Source of the DNA: Imbricaverruca yamaguchii
Taxonomy: Eukaryota; Arthropoda; Thecostraca; Neoverrucidae
DNA: 64,000 nt
NCBI GenBank assembly: GCA_034440575.1
Contig: JAOTOL010001452.1
Location: 248,001 to 312,000, forward strand
Direction: 5' to 3'
Shown here: piece after piece, positions 45,672 to 57,240 of the stretch
How the letters are laid out: the number at the start of each line of letters is the position of its first letter
How positions within the stretch are numbered: the stretch's first letter is position 1
Program-made: the position numbers and the translations under genes
Notes under the pieces: model-generated
The model's input: the letters and a program-made list of their open reading frames with translations, nothing else
Database searches by the model: none
Told to the model about the DNA's origin: nothing

Positions 45672-46631
45672 GGGCTTCTGAAAATTACGCGCACTGAAGG
45701 GGGGGTGGCGGATTCCGCCCACCCGTAAGATCTCGGCTCCTATTAAAGCTGGAGTAACGAAATTTACAGAGTCAGTGGGCATGGTTGAAAACTTTATTCT
45801 GTGCAAATTTTGTGACCTTAGGTCAATATCTTCGAAGTAAAATGATGTCAAAATATCAAAATTGTCCGACTTTGCGTACCTTGGGTTGCCATTGTTATGG
45901 ATATCTGTGATTGTGTTTCAATGCTCCAAAATGGGCATTCATGATGTTTTAGACATTGCTAATGTAATACAGATGATAGACCTGTTATTTGACCTCAGGT
46001 CACCTATGTAGCAGCACTTTCTCAGGTCATTGCCTGCTCCAGTTACCGGAGCCGGGCCACCCGCTCCGTCTGGTGGCTCGGCGCAATCGGCCTCGCAAAG
46101 AAAGGAGTGAAATACATGAATAAAGTATGAAAATGCCTAAGTACACAGTGACAAACAGTAGTTTTCAGGATGTGTAGGGGGTAGCATTCAAAGTGACATC
46201 AATCGCATGATAGTCATTTGCTTTTATGACAACATCCCAGTTGGCCAAATTGGTTCCATTAACCTGTCATGAACTTGACCTGACTTGACCTCGGTGACCT
46301 AATATGACTTTGAAGCTATATAACATACCAACATACATCAAACAAGTCGCTATTGTGTCCAAGAACCCTTACCTTTTGCCAATATACGAGAGGCGCATCA
46401 GCGCCGATTTTTGTTTTCTGACGATGATAAATGTTTTCTTTTTACTTTAACGACGCCTAACTCGAAAAATTATCGGCCGATTTTCATTATTCATACAACG
46501 CGCTGGTCATTTATAAGTAGGTATGCAAACGATGGCGTATATCAGCCGGTGAAATTTGGAGTTATGTACAAAAAACAGAAGGGATGGGCGGATTTCGCCC
46601 CCCCCCCCTCCTCCTCCAGGGCGCATGTTAA
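45672..46631 (+). mobile_element. TTAA TIR element family A, copy 2
   Basis: It matches 13634-14575: TCTGAAAATTACGCGCACTG at the start, TAAGATCTCGGCTCC, GACCTCAGGTCACCTAT, GAGTGAAATACATGAATAAAGTA, GTGACAAACAGTAG, AACAAGTCGCTA, and CCAGGGCGCATG then TTAA at 46628-46631. The 3' half is single here but double in copy 1. The left TTAACACG tip is missing, having been lost or overwritten at the junction with the retrotransposon tail at 45660. No transposase frame. Confidence 0.85.
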
Positions 46632-47469
46632 TAAGCGAATGCTGGCGGCGTAAGACACGCTTGCCTGTCTGTTTCACAAGCCACTCAGCCACACTAAATT
46701 CATGTTCCTGTCAAATTATGAGGAAGTGGACGGACTCCGCAACCCGTCTAACGGGCCGCTTCTCGGAATCCACCACAGTGAACGGTGTGAGCAGGGCCAC
46801 CACAAGTCCTGCCCGGTGGTCCACGGCGTCGCGGTTGTTGGTGGGCTGTCCACCGATGCGGGGAGTGGGCACAGGGTGGCTGGGTGAAGTGAGACGTGAC
46901 GGCGCGCACGCTGGTGCTGGTCGTGGCCGTGTTGACTGAGGTATCACATTGTTGTGTTATCACCGTCTGGAACTTGGAGTCTAATTGGCCGGAAGGGTTA
47001 TCGAATCAGGTTCAGATTCGCAGATCATTGCATTACTGCTGATGTAACCAGGTCGTCTTTTTTTCTGCAAAATGAACGTTGCTAAAGAAAAAATAACTTG
47101 CTTAGGTACGCATTGGATGGTAGCATATTAAAACATATCTGTGTGCATGCGATTATGTTTTCATGTTGGAGGCATGTTATTTATTGCTTGTAAAGTGATG
47201 GTTAAACTGACCTTGGAGGCCGAATTTAACACAAATATTACAAGTATTGGACGGGGAACTATCATTTTTTTTTGGGCGCCACATTATCCTTCATGTTGCC
47301 TTTTTACTAGAGTTGTAACCGTCCTAAAGGTCAAAGTTCGCCACCGGTTACGATTTGAGAAGCGCGTCGGCAGAAGTTCCCAAATAGGCAAAAGATCTGG
47401 TGGTTTATGGCGAGTTCAGCAAAATATAGTTCCATAAAATTTGGGTTCCTATTCATCAAATTACTGCTC
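46632..47469. other. Unassigned DNA
   Basis: At 46682-46940 both strands are open in GC-rich sequence; no motif, no clear acceptor. From 46960 on, AT-rich with nothing recognised. Confidence 0.35.
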
Positions 47470-48862
47470 CATAGATGCCCCTGTCTTGTGGCTTCTCACT
47501 GAAGAATGCCAAAGGTCATGACTACTTTACGCATCAGTTCGCCCATTGAGAAACTATCTGCACATCTGACAGGCATCATAATCCAGATCCTGAAGAAAAG
47601 CGTACACCACGTGAAAACAAAGTCCGATTAGTCTGCCCTGAATGCCGGCTCCAGTGCCACCACTGACAAAACCTTCGTTACTTTCGACGTGAGAAATCTT
47701 TTCAAGAAGGTACCAACCGACGAAGCCTTCGCGGTCGTCTGCGAAAAAAAAACGCCAAGATCCGACTCTGTCAGAACCACGTCTCGTCGCTGGAAACTGG
47801 CGAAGTGATGTGTGTGGCGCCTACTTCCTCCGGGATGGGGACATTTGCGAGCGGGTGGAGGCCACTCGAATGGATCTGGCGCTCTCGTCGTCCTCGCCAA
47901 CGGCTGCATGAAATTTTCCGAAGAGAAGGCCCACAGCGAGGTGGAGAAAAGAGAGAAGAGTCCGATTCAGTTTCGTGGATGATTGCTTTGCATCTTGGAG
48001 CCGCCGGCTCAAAGATCTCAACCAGTTCTTCCATCAGCTAAACAGCATCCGACCGTCAATTCAAGTTCACCGTATGGTTAAGGAGCAACTGCGGTCTTCC
48101 TTTTCTCGATGAAAATCTGAAGAAGACTGATGGGCAACTGCAAAGCTCCGGCTACAGGAAGCCACCCACACCAACGCTTAACTACGGCAAGAGTCGAACC
48201 ACCCCAAAAAAGGCGAAGCATGGTGTCGTGGGCTGTCTCACTGAAAGGGCTCCAAAATATGTAACGGAGCTGGCACCAAGTTTGAACTTTCCACTTTCGA
48301 CAAGATATTCGCTGCCACCGTCTACTGAGAAGAAAACTCTCGTCTTCTGTATGGGAACCCTTATAGGCGGACCAAGAAACACGACCAAAAAGCTAATAAT
48401 ATACGTCTCAGTTTCCTACTCTGGAACGCCTGGAACGCCATCCGAGGCCACTGTGAGTCGCCGTCGCTCCTGTGTTCAGACAATCTCCAAAAACCGAACT
48501 ATGCCAACGCCTCAAAGACCGAAGAGATCTGGGAGAAAGCCGGGAACCATATACCGCTTGGCATGCGGGTGCAACGCAACGTACACTGACAGGGGTGGTT
48601 GGCCGCTGGACAAGCGTCCAAAGACAGCCGGGAAGCTCTCTCCAGGGCCCAACCTGAAAAATCTGCGGTATCCGAACACACTGTAGATACCCGGCACGAT
48701 ATCCACTCGAATTATGTGAAGATTCTGGGACGGGAAACCCAGTTTAGGAGAAGGAAGCTGATAAAATCTCATCATATTAGAAAGTCGCAACAAGAGCTGA
48801 ATTGGGATAGGAGCTTAGCATGTTCGACCACCTGGAGAGTGGATGCCATTAGCGGACGGTAA
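47470..48862 (+). mobile_element. Decayed Penelope-like retroelement (RT + GIY-YIG)
   Basis: Pieces of one Penelope-type protein appear in order on the plus strand, split over several frames. Near 47505-47560: MPKVMTTLRISSPIEKLSAH, matching the LPKVHK...S-P-T-Y-x-L-A/S-x-x-L region. Then KKSVHHVKTKSDF. At 47671-47720: TFVTFDVRNLFKKVPTDEAF, RT motif A (usual form S-F-D-V-x-S-L-F-T-x-V-P). At 47966-47990: RFSFVDDCFASW, the Y-V-D-D catalytic box with Phe for Tyr, followed by LNQFFHQLNSIRPSIQ. At 48538-48612: GTIYRLACGCNATYTDRGGW, the GIY-YIG endonuclease start with both signature triplets altered. At 48667-48815: SAVSEHTVDTRHDIH and a basic C-terminal block (RRRKLIKSHHIRKSQQELNW). Several frameshifts and stops make it inactive. 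The order RT then GIY-YIG is diagnostic. Confidence 0.85.
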
Positions 48863-49044
48863 TCTGGGGGGGGAGGATTACAGAAGTTTCACTTGTGATA
48901 CTTGAAAAGTCTCCTTGCCAGTTTATGCCACATTGCGTGCCGGTTTTGTATTGCTCTTGTCTTATGTTTGTAATTTTACAACGTTATCTTTACCTATATT
49001 TTAGTTTTATTTTAAATATACCATCCGACGACGGAGCCACGCAG

Positions 49045-49372
49045 CCCGGACCATCAGTTGTCTGAAGGTATGCCGGGCCATCAGTTGTCTGGAGGTATGC
49101 CGGGCCATGAATAGTCTGAAGGTATGCCGGGATATCGGTGGTCTGAAGGTATGCCGGACCATAAATTATTTGAAGGTATGTCGAGCCATCATTTGCCTGA
49201 AGGTATGCCGGGTCTTCAACTTTTTGAAGGGATGCCTGGCCATCAGTGGTCTGAAAGTATGCCGGGCCATGAATTGTCTGAAGGTATGCCGGGCCATGAA
49301 TTGTCTGAAGGTATGCCGGACCATCAATTGTCTGAAGGTATAGCGAGCCGTCAGTCGTCTGAAGGCATGCCA
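49045..49372 (+). repeat. 27-bp minisatellite, about 12 copies
   Basis: Unit: GCCGGGCCATCAGTTGTCTG followed by AAGGTAT. Because 27 is a multiple of three, frames are open across the array on both strands (for example Leu-Lys-Val-Cys-Arg on plus, Tyr-Leu-Gln-Thr on minus). Confidence 0.95.
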
Positions 49373-50234
49373 AATTCCCAAGCGGCAGCGTAAAGTGTTC
49401 AGAGATTAACTTATGAAAATGCCAGCAGCGGATTCAAATGACACCCTAGCACTGTAATCGCTACCAAATATGCTATTGCGGAATTATTTCTTCCTTGGGG
49501 TGGGCGTGCCTTTCTGTATCAAAACGATTGGCTGAATGGCATCGCATGAACCTAATTTTGTTCGGCATCTAGATGGTGAACAAGCCTTCGGATTTTTCAC
49601 CAACTGAGGTTCAAATTTATCACGCTATGTCACGTGCATGACACGTGATATCTATCACAAAGGCACCCATGGAGGCGATTTTTGCAGTGCACATCGTACG
49701 ATGCTCTACCTGGAGTCAATTAACATAATAGTACTGCCTTGGTTCACGGAAATCCAACAATGGTTCGTGTTTCCAATGCTGGACTCTAACAGCGTCAGCA
49801 CACGCCGACAGACTAGAACTCTATACCAACTTAAACTTCCCGAGAGATATGAGCTAATAAACCAACTGTATGGGAGCAATGATTGACACAATGCCATTCA
49901 TAGCAGCACCGGCAGAGTGCCTCCCGTGAATTGGGAATCAATCCAGGGATAGGGGTAGCGGAGAAAAAAAGGCTGGATACTTCACATCCAAAAATGTACA
50001 AACTTCAGCTTACTTTGCTATCATTATATTCCCCGGCTGGGTTGATTGAAGCGAAACTGTGGAACATGTGACACAAGTATTTGTAATATGATAATGTAAC
50101 TCGTATGCACCAAATCTGGTTTGTTCGGTTGGTATGGATTAATGGAAAATAATCAAAGTTGATTGCCTTCCTCTGGGAAAACTGAGTTTAGTTAATTGAT
50201 GCTTCAGGGAAGTTTTGTCGCGGAAAGGCTGGGA
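49373..50234. other. Unassigned DNA
   Basis: A plus frame to 49886 ends TRRQTRTLYQLKLPERYELI and looks somewhat protein-like, but no family is recognised and no splice site is convincing. Confidence 0.35.
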
Positions 50235-51095
50235 TTAACCCGTGCCGTCTTTCCGGTCAAATCCTCCCACCCCGTCTCGGGTGGGGGGGGGGGGGAGGGT
50301 GGCGGCTGAAGACCCACCTCTAAAATCGAAACTACGCACGAAAATAAAAGCGGTGTCATCGGAAAGCTCTCGACGAGTAGGGTCCAGGTCCAGGTCCACC
50401 CTCCAAAACAATTTCCCATCGAAAGTGACGTCACCAGGGGGATATATTTTCACGAATTTTCACGACTTACATTATGTTTTTGACTTTGGGGAGTTCATTT
50501 TGGGGATATATAAAAATTATTTGGAATGAGAAAAGGACAGCGAAATCGACCAGGGCTATAAATGTTTGGCCCCCCAAAAATGGAAGAATGCATTTTTAGA
50601 AATTTCAAAATTTTGAGTTTTCAGGTTTTCTTAAATTTTCATTTTCCAACGGGTAGAGGAGACGGAAAAACGTTGTTGGAAGTCAACCTGCCCGAAAAAA
50701 AAAATGCTTACTTTAGGCAGAGTCCTGTATTTGAACTACAATTTGGCAAATACGCAATATTTATGTGTAGTCATAAACGGGAAAAAAATGAAAAAAATAC
50801 TCTCGTACGTTTTATTGCATCAGTAAAGATAAGCAAACGCTTAAAGTTTCATTAAAATATCTGTATCCGTTAAAGCGTGAAGACTGGTTGAACTTTTTTG
50901 TAGGTGACCTCACTTGACCTTGACTAACTCGTTGACCCTAGATGACCTGACATACAAATTTTGAATCAGCATGTCAAATTGATGTTGAAAAAGGTATGCC
51001 AAATTTGGGCGCGCTACCGCGCGCCGTTCGTCCGCTATCCGCGAAAAACCTGAGGGGGGCAGTTGAAGATCCCCCCCCGAGACGGGACGTGTTAA
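50235..51095 (+). mobile_element. TTAA MITE family B, copy 3 (+)
   Basis: TTAA at 50235-50238 and 51092-51095 flank inner ends CCCGTGCCGTC and, reverse-complemented, CACGTCCCGTC. The 853-bp body aligns with copy 2, including GTCATCGGAAAGCTCTCGAC, GTGACGTCACCAGG, TGGAATGAGAAAAGGACAGC, GTTAAAGCGTGA and TTGACTAACTCGTTGACCCT. It is slightly longer and keeps a G-run at about 50281-50296. No transposase frame. Confidence 0.9.
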
Positions 51096-51908
51096 AGGCG
51101 TGCGCGCGTGCGAATCTCCGTCGCCGAGGTGTACCGGTGGACGTCATGATTATCTCCGGTATCGGAGGTACGCCAGCGGCATCTGGACCTTATCCGGTTC
51201 TGGGCCACCCCGACACTAGTTAGGCGCGACGTTTGAGAGCGATGTTAGCTCCGTTGAAACATCCGGTTCGTACGGAACGGCACAGTACCGACTGTACGGC
51301 ACGGTACACCATGCAGTACGGTGCGTACAGAACAACACAGCATACACAGCATAGTAGCACACTGCACACAGTAGAACACGGAGGACACGACGCAATATAG
51401 CACACATGGCGCAGTCCATGTGTGCTCGCAGTACAGTACTGTACACAAGGTGCAACATAACACTGGACGATACATTCAGAGTGCCATACACCAAGCGTAC
51501 AAAGTGACACCCGTCTAACAGGACGATGGCGCCTTTCACAGGAGGCTTGAGTGCACCCCTCCGCTAAACGATGTTTTAACCGAAGACACTGGGCGCTACA
51601 TGAACAATGTAGTCGGTGCGCCCTAAAGCCCTAATAACTAACTAACCGAAGACACCCCATCGAGAGGAAAAGGCGCCCCAATGAGAAGTTCCATTTCGCG
51701 TGAGTGCAATAACAGAGAACCCACACAGAGGTATAATTATACGCAAGCTGCAAGAGCTCAGAACCGGACCCATACAAGATAACTTCGGGGCATTACTGGA
51801 CCCAGAACATGGGTGGATCGGTGTGGACTGAAGGTGTTCGGGGGGGGGGGGGCGGTGTAGTCTGCGTGGGTTCGGAGGGGGTGGTGTTGGCTGGGAGTAG
51901 ATAGACGG
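51096..51908. other. Unassigned DNA with CA-rich tract
   Basis: Bases 51280-51440 are rich in GTAC/ACACAG motifs (GTACGGAACGGCACAGTACC and similar), a low-order repeat. A G-run lies at 51841-51852. No gene called. Confidence 0.4.
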
Positions 51909-52527
51909 GTATGGCATGGGCTCAGGGGATGGTATGGACTCAAGGGATGGTATGGGCTCAGGGGATGGTATGGGCTCAGGGGATGGTATGGGCTCAGGGG
52001 ATGGTATGGGCTCAGGGGATGGTATGGGCTCAGAGGATGGTATGGGCTCAGGGGATGGTATGGGCCCAGGGGATGGTATGGGCCCAGGGGATGGTATGGG
52101 CTCAGGGGATGGTATGGGCTCAGGGGATGGTATGGGCTCAGGGGATGGTATGGGCTCAGGGGATGGTATGGGCCCAGGGGATGCTATGGGCCCAGGGGAT
52201 GGTATGGGCTCAGGGGATGGTATGGGCCCAGGGGATGGTATGGGCTCAGGGGATGGTATGGGCTCAGGGGATGGTATGGGCTCAGGGGATGGTATGGGCC
52301 CAGGGGATGGTATGGGCTCAGGGGATGGTATGGGCCCAGGGGATGGTATGGGCTCAGGGGATGGTATGGGCTCAGGGGATGGTATGGGCTCAGGGGATGG
52401 TATGGGCTCAGGGGATGGTATGGGCTCAGGGGATGGTATGGGCTCAGGGGATGGTATGGGCTCAGGGGATGGTATGGGCTCAGGGGATGGTATGGGCTCA
52501 GGGGATGGTATGGGCTCAGGGGATGGC
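51909..52527 (+). repeat. 18-bp minisatellite, about 34 copies
   Basis: Unit: GGTATGGGCTCAGGGGAT. Very homogeneous; the main variant is CTCAG/CCCAG. As 18 is a multiple of three, all plus frames read repeat hexapeptides (MVWAQG; GMGSGD) for over 200 codons. No splice sites or domain flank it; I treat it as noncoding. Confidence 0.98.
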
Positions 52528-52715
52528 TGAAAGTGGGCACGAGGGGTCGGGATGGGCTGGAGGTATTCGGAGAGGGTGGTGTGGTCTCAGAGTGTTCGGA
52601 GAGGGCGGACTGTGGGCTGGAAATGGGCAGGTGAGCCCGGCATATGCTCGGGGGGTTAGGAGAGGGTGGTGTGGGCTGATAGTGGGCAAGACAGGTGTGT
52701 GTGGCTCGGGTGATC

Positions 52716-52917
52716 CGTTGACACGTGTTGAGGCTTCGTTGACACGATTCGATGTTTCGTTGACACGTGTCGTTGCTTCGTTGACACGTGTCGTTGCTTC
52801 GTTGACACGTGTCGATGTTTCGTTGACACGTGTCCATGCTTCTTTGACACGCGTCGATGTTTCGTTGGCATTTGTTGGTGATTTGTTGACACGTGTCGGT
52901 GTTTCGTTGACACGCAC
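52716..52917 (+). repeat. 21-bp minisatellite (CGTTGACACGTGTCGATGTTT)
   Basis: About ten units around TTGACACGTGTCGTTGCTTC. Each contains the palindrome GACACGTGTC with an E-box core CACGTG. Frames stay open (21 bp). Confidence 0.95.
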
Positions 52918-53204
52918 CCACGTGCAACTTCTGGAGGCATGTCCGCATGGCTCTTACATGAACCAAGTGGTTTATAAATGATGATGCTATATGATTAGAA
53001 AATGGCCTACGTATTTTCCGTGAACGAAGCCATCCTATATACTGCAAGACTCACTCGATATTTAAAACATGGAACGTGTGCATTCGGCTCTCGAAATCAG
53101 TTGTCTATTACACGCATACAAGTATCGAGTGTGTCGATACACACATCCCTCACTGAAACCGGCAACAATAGAAGAAATTACGGATGTTGATGTTATTTAT
53201 TTTG

Positions 53205-53528
53205 TATTTATTTAATCCGAGTTCTTGTTGGAGTGGCTTTATGAACCAGGGTCCTATTGCTAAGCAGAGCTTGTTGCGTGAACCCTGGCACAACCACCCG
53301 ATCCATGAACTCCAGTTCAACGGCAGAATTTTGACTGAGAGTTTAACGTGCCGTCAGTGCACCGACAAGGCCGCCCGGTAGTTCGTCCCGGCCTTATCGG
53401 GGAAGCTGCCAACTGACCCTCCCAGCCGGGGGCTAAATGGAGCGCGAGAAGCGACTTGAGCCCTGGCTTGCCAGGAAAGGGGAGACGAGCGCAGACCGGC
53501 GCTCCAATCAACTGAGCTACCGGGCGGA
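53205..53528 (-). mobile_element. tRNA-derived SINE with tRNA-like head (minus)
   Basis: Read on the minus strand from 53528: GCCCGGTAGCTCAGTTGATT then GGAGCGCCGGTCTGCGC, a tRNA-like head with box A (TAGCTCAGTTGATTGGAGC). A box B-like GGGCTCAAGTC follows about 45-50 bases later. The body then runs through CGCGCTCCATTTAGCCCCCG, GGGAGGGTCAGTTGGCAGC, CCCGATAAGGCCGGGACG, and ends near 53205 in an AT-rich tail. Truncated relatives are at 934-1004 and 3930-4148. It is transcribed by RNA polymerase III if active; no autonomous partner is identified. Confidence 0.8.
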
Positions 53529-53529
53529 G

Positions 53530-54644
53530 GAGCTTCAATTAACACAGGTTTGACCAACTCTATACAGGTTGGGGTCTAGTTAGATACTTGGGCTTTAGGG
53601 CGCCGCGACCAAAATATGATCAGTCAGCGCCGATAACGTCGGAGGTTGGCATTTCACTCAGCACGTTCTAAACATAGGGTTGGCGCTTCCGCGCGGCAGA
53701 TGCGTGACAAACACCGCACGTTGCGTGTATAAAAATCAGGTCAGTGGCGATAATGCAACCGGTCTTCTAGTGCCGGGGACTGCACGTAACGGTTCAGATT
53801 GTAAAGACCATATTGCACGTCACCACAAACAATTTACGATCGCATTTGCTTGACAATTTCGGTGTACAATGAATGTGTCACGCTGAGTTCAGCTGCTAGT
53901 GAAGCGGCACTGCTGCAGCTGCGATATCTTCCCTGACATCCCTGGGTACGTGTGACCTTGCAACGTGTTGATGACCATGACTTCTTTCATTGTAATATGT
54001 CGCTGGCATCGCTGGCGTACTTCTGGCTGTACGACGTGCGAGATCACTGATATCCACGGCATGTATGAGCTTGGCATCTCTGAAGTCTCTGACTTCGCTG
54101 ATGTTCCTTACATCTATGTAACATCAAGTCATCTCTAACGTCCCTTACACCACAGATATCCCCGACATCCATGTCGCAGCATTCCATCTCTGACATATAT
54201 AACATCGCTGATGTCCCGCATGGTCTGCGTTGGATGTGGTAGCATGCCGCGTGCATGCCTACCGATCACACCAAGACACGAGCAAGGGTCAAAATCGTTC
54301 ACGTTTGTGGGCTGCCGCGCCAGTACTAGTAACGCGCTATGGGAAGCGGGGCTTGATCTCAATTAAATCCAGTGCCTTGCACAGAAACGTTTTTGAATGG
54401 TCAACCTGACTCCAGGACGGATTGTACGGCACGAGCTAACCCGCTCCCCTCCGCACGCCGCCGTCACCAACGCCGTCCGGAATGATTTTGGCTGATGGCG
54501 GGGAGCGACATCATCGCATTTTTAATTGGGATGAAATGGCACCACTATACTATGCGATGGTCTCAAACAACCGTCCATTATCTTAGCGACCTACCTGCGA
54601 TTTTAATGGGGCAATGCCTTCGATATACGTTACTTATATATTCT
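53530..54644. other. Unassigned DNA
   Basis: Between 53920 and 54240, short motifs such as GACATCCCTG, CATCTCTGA-GT and GCTGATGTYC recur loosely, a decayed repeat. No gene is supported. Confidence 0.4.
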
Positions 54645-55355
54645 AGTACGTATAGTACGTAAGCGCAAATGCACGTGTGCACTAAAGTACGTATACGCAA
54701 ATGAACGTAAGCGCGAATGTACGTGTGCGCAAATGAATGTAAACGCAAATGTATGTAAGCACAAATATACGTAGTCTTAAAGGTATGTAAGCTCAAATGT
54801 GCGTAAGCGCAAATGTGTGTAAGCGCAATAGTACATATGTGCAAATGTATGTTTTCGCAAATGTACTGATATTTACACATGCGTACATTTGCGTTTACGT
54901 ACATTTGGTTACATACATATGCCACATGTATATTTGCGCTTACATGCATTTGCTTATGTATCTTTGCCATACGCACATTTGCTCTTACGCATATCTGCCA
55001 TCAGTACATTTGCCATACGTACTTTTGCGGTTTCGTACATCTGAGCTTACCCACATCTGTCATACGTACGTTTGCGCTTACGTCCATATCTGCATACATA
55101 CATTTGCCATGACATACTTTTGCGCTTACGCACATTTGCAATTATGTACATTTACACATACGTATACTTGCGCTTACATACTTTTGCGTCTGCGTAAATT
55201 TGCGCATAGCTACATTTGCGCCTACGCACATTTTCACTAAAGTACATTTGCGTTTACGTAAATTTGCGCTTGCGTACTTTTGTGCATACGTACATTTGCA
55301 CATACGTACTTTTGCGTATACGTACTTTTGCGCATGCGTACTTTTGCGTGCTTAG
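54645..55355. repeat. 16-bp minisatellite that switches orientation
   Basis: From 54645 to about 54870 the units read ACGTAAGCGCAAATGT. From about 54885 to 55355 they read the reverse complement ACATTTGCGCTTACGT. The change occurs at ACTGATATTTACACATGC. Each unit is itself close to palindromic at its ends (ACGT). Confidence 0.9.
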
Positions 55356-55535
55356 GTAGCTTCCCTGGATATGTGCTTAGATCGCTTCCCTGGGTAGGTG
55401 CTCAGATGGCTTCCCTGAGTAGGTATCTAGATGGCTTCCCTGGGTAGGTATCTAGATGGCTTCCCTGGGTAGGTGCCTGCATGGCCTCTATGGGTAGGTG
55501 CCTAAATGGCTCCTCTGGGTAAGTGCCTAGATGGT
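55356..55535 (+). repeat. ~25-bp minisatellite, about 7 copies
   Basis: Unit: GGCTTCCCTGGGTAGGTGCC followed by TAGAT. Later units change GCTTCCC to CCTCTAT or CTCCTCT. Confidence 0.93.
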
Positions 55536-56156
55536 TTCTACGTAATTTATGTAGCTCAGTGTCACAAAACAAAAATGTTACACCAATCCTAGGTGGATGC
55601 ATATTACTTCGCTGGTTATCCATTTAAAGCCGAGGGGCATCAATAGCTGCCAGGAAAACAAAATACGCCAAGCTCGCCCATGGATGGTCCCAACGCGATG
55701 GTTTGCTCTCCCACGCCGAGCTCGAGGTCATCTTGTCCACGTGACACCCGCTTGGTTGCCATGCCGTCTGGAACACGCCCCCGCAGTGTGGCATTCCTCA
55801 GTGGCTGCGTGACACAACCGTGTGATAAGTATCGACATAGTGTGGGAAAGAGACATCGGTTGCTCGTAATCCGATTTATATCGCTGTTTCTGTTTCCAGC
55901 CAGCTGAGAACGTCCACATGTGTCCATGGCGCTGTTTGTGCATCTCTGAATCTCGCATTTGACGTGGCGAAAGAAATGTGCGTTCTAATCCTACAGCCAA
56001 GGTAGATGGACACCTACCATGCGCACCTAATAGTTTGCGATCTATTCCATTGTAGGTCAGCAACATTTATTTCATTTTAATTTAATGCACGCTGTAATTT
56101 TTTTCAAGCAGCTCAACATTTTCTTTTCTCGGCAGCGTTACCACGCGCCTTCGCTT
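55536..56156. other. Unassigned DNA
   Basis: Open frames on both strands at 55640-55930 overlap and have no motif. Nothing else seen. Confidence 0.4.
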
Positions 56157-56403
56157 TCAATTACTGCACTCAGTCTGCGCGGCACCGACTCTGCTAGTTT
56201 TTTTTAAAATAACGCTGACGTCACGCACTATCAGTCCGCCCGCCAGCCCACGCTGCCGGAGATGCTCACTGGATTGGCGAATTCGACGAAGCACTGACGT
56301 CATAAGCTCGGTCGACTGGGCAGACACGTCTTCTGAAACGAGCATATTATCGATAGCATCTATCATCTTACGTAAGCGGTACAAGTGACATTCCGAACCC
56401 GCC
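56157..56403 (-). CDS. Possible terminal exon on the minus strand, function unknown
   Basis: On the minus strand, AACTTTTAATTACCCCAG is a good acceptor just before 56403, and about 81 codons follow to TGA at 56157-56159. The translation includes ECHLYRLRKMIDAIDNMLVS, then TELMTSVLRRIRQSSEHLRQ, regular in Leu/Arg/Glu spacing as in a helical or coiled-coil segment, then GLIVRDVSVILKKTSR. The frame continues upstream of the acceptor to 56492 in lower-quality sequence. No upstream exon was found, the opposite strand is open for much of the length, and I recognise no family. Confidence 0.35.
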
Positions 56404-57108
56404 CTGGGGTAATTAAAAGTTATCAGTCGATCAGAATGTGCATGTGAGTAATATGTATTAAAATAATGACCGACATAAAGTTGGCCAATCAATATGTATA
56501 CAAGATGCGATTAATCTTAGGCTAAATTTTTATGTATTAATGAAGTGAGACACGTGGAATCATAGTATGTCAGCTATGATATAATATGAATGGGCATACA
56601 TAGTACGAACAACTACGGGACGATTTCGTTAGTTTCAGCGGCACCAGACAGACCTCAAGAAGGCGAGCAAAGATATACTAAGCATTTTAACCTAAACATT
56701 GCAGGGAGGGACGAAGCCAACGTTTTGGTTGGGCGAGTTCAGGGTCGGGAAGTTCACTATCTAAACTTAATCTGTTTCTTTACAGTATAAAATATGCTGG
56801 TTAACATCAACTAAGTTTTCTATGTAGCATGATGTGTTCTTGGTTCTTCCTTTAGCTTTCTTATCAGCATAAAAACAGCATAGGTAATTTGGGTGGAAAA
56901 GCAGCATTGGGAAGGGGGCAAGATCAACGTTGGTGGGGCCATGGCCCTCACAGAAGGATACAAATCTACACCCCTGTACACTCATGTTTGTTAATTATTT
57001 TGCTACGAAAAGTGGAAAGTCATGCAAGATGCCAACAATATCACAAGTTAGTGCCATATTTATTGTGAATATGGGTCCCGATGGTTTACCTTTATCTGTA
57101 CACCCTCC
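56404..57108. other. Unassigned AT-rich DNA
   Basis: Nothing supported in either strand. Confidence 0.45.
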
Positions 57109-57240
57109 ATTCCGGTTAAAAAAAACGCGCGCAGCGGAAGGAGAGCGGATTTGCCCACTCCCCCAATATGATCTCAGAAACTATAAAAGCTAGAACCACA
57201 CAATTTTGATGGTAGATTACTGTTGTAGTTAACTCGCTTC
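57109..57240 (+). mobile_element. Diverged fragment of TTAA element family A
   Basis: GGTTAAAAAAAACGCGCGCA, GCGGAAGGAGAGCGGATTTG, then ATGATCTCAGAAACTATAAA and GCTAGAACCACACAATTTTG align loosely with the 5' end of family A (TTACGCGCACTGGAGG...GGATTCCGCC...AAGATCTCGGCTCC-ATTAAGGCT-GAACAACGAAATT). Confidence 0.5.

Noticed and set aside
46682..46947. Protein-like open stretch on both strands
   Set aside because: I looked for a receptor or protease match and found none; both strands are open and splice sites are weak. Left unassigned.
51911..52981. Open frame of 356 codons (MVWAQG repeats), and a 287-codon minus frame
   Set aside because: 18-bp repeat with all frames open; similar open frames on the opposite strand; no domain or start context.
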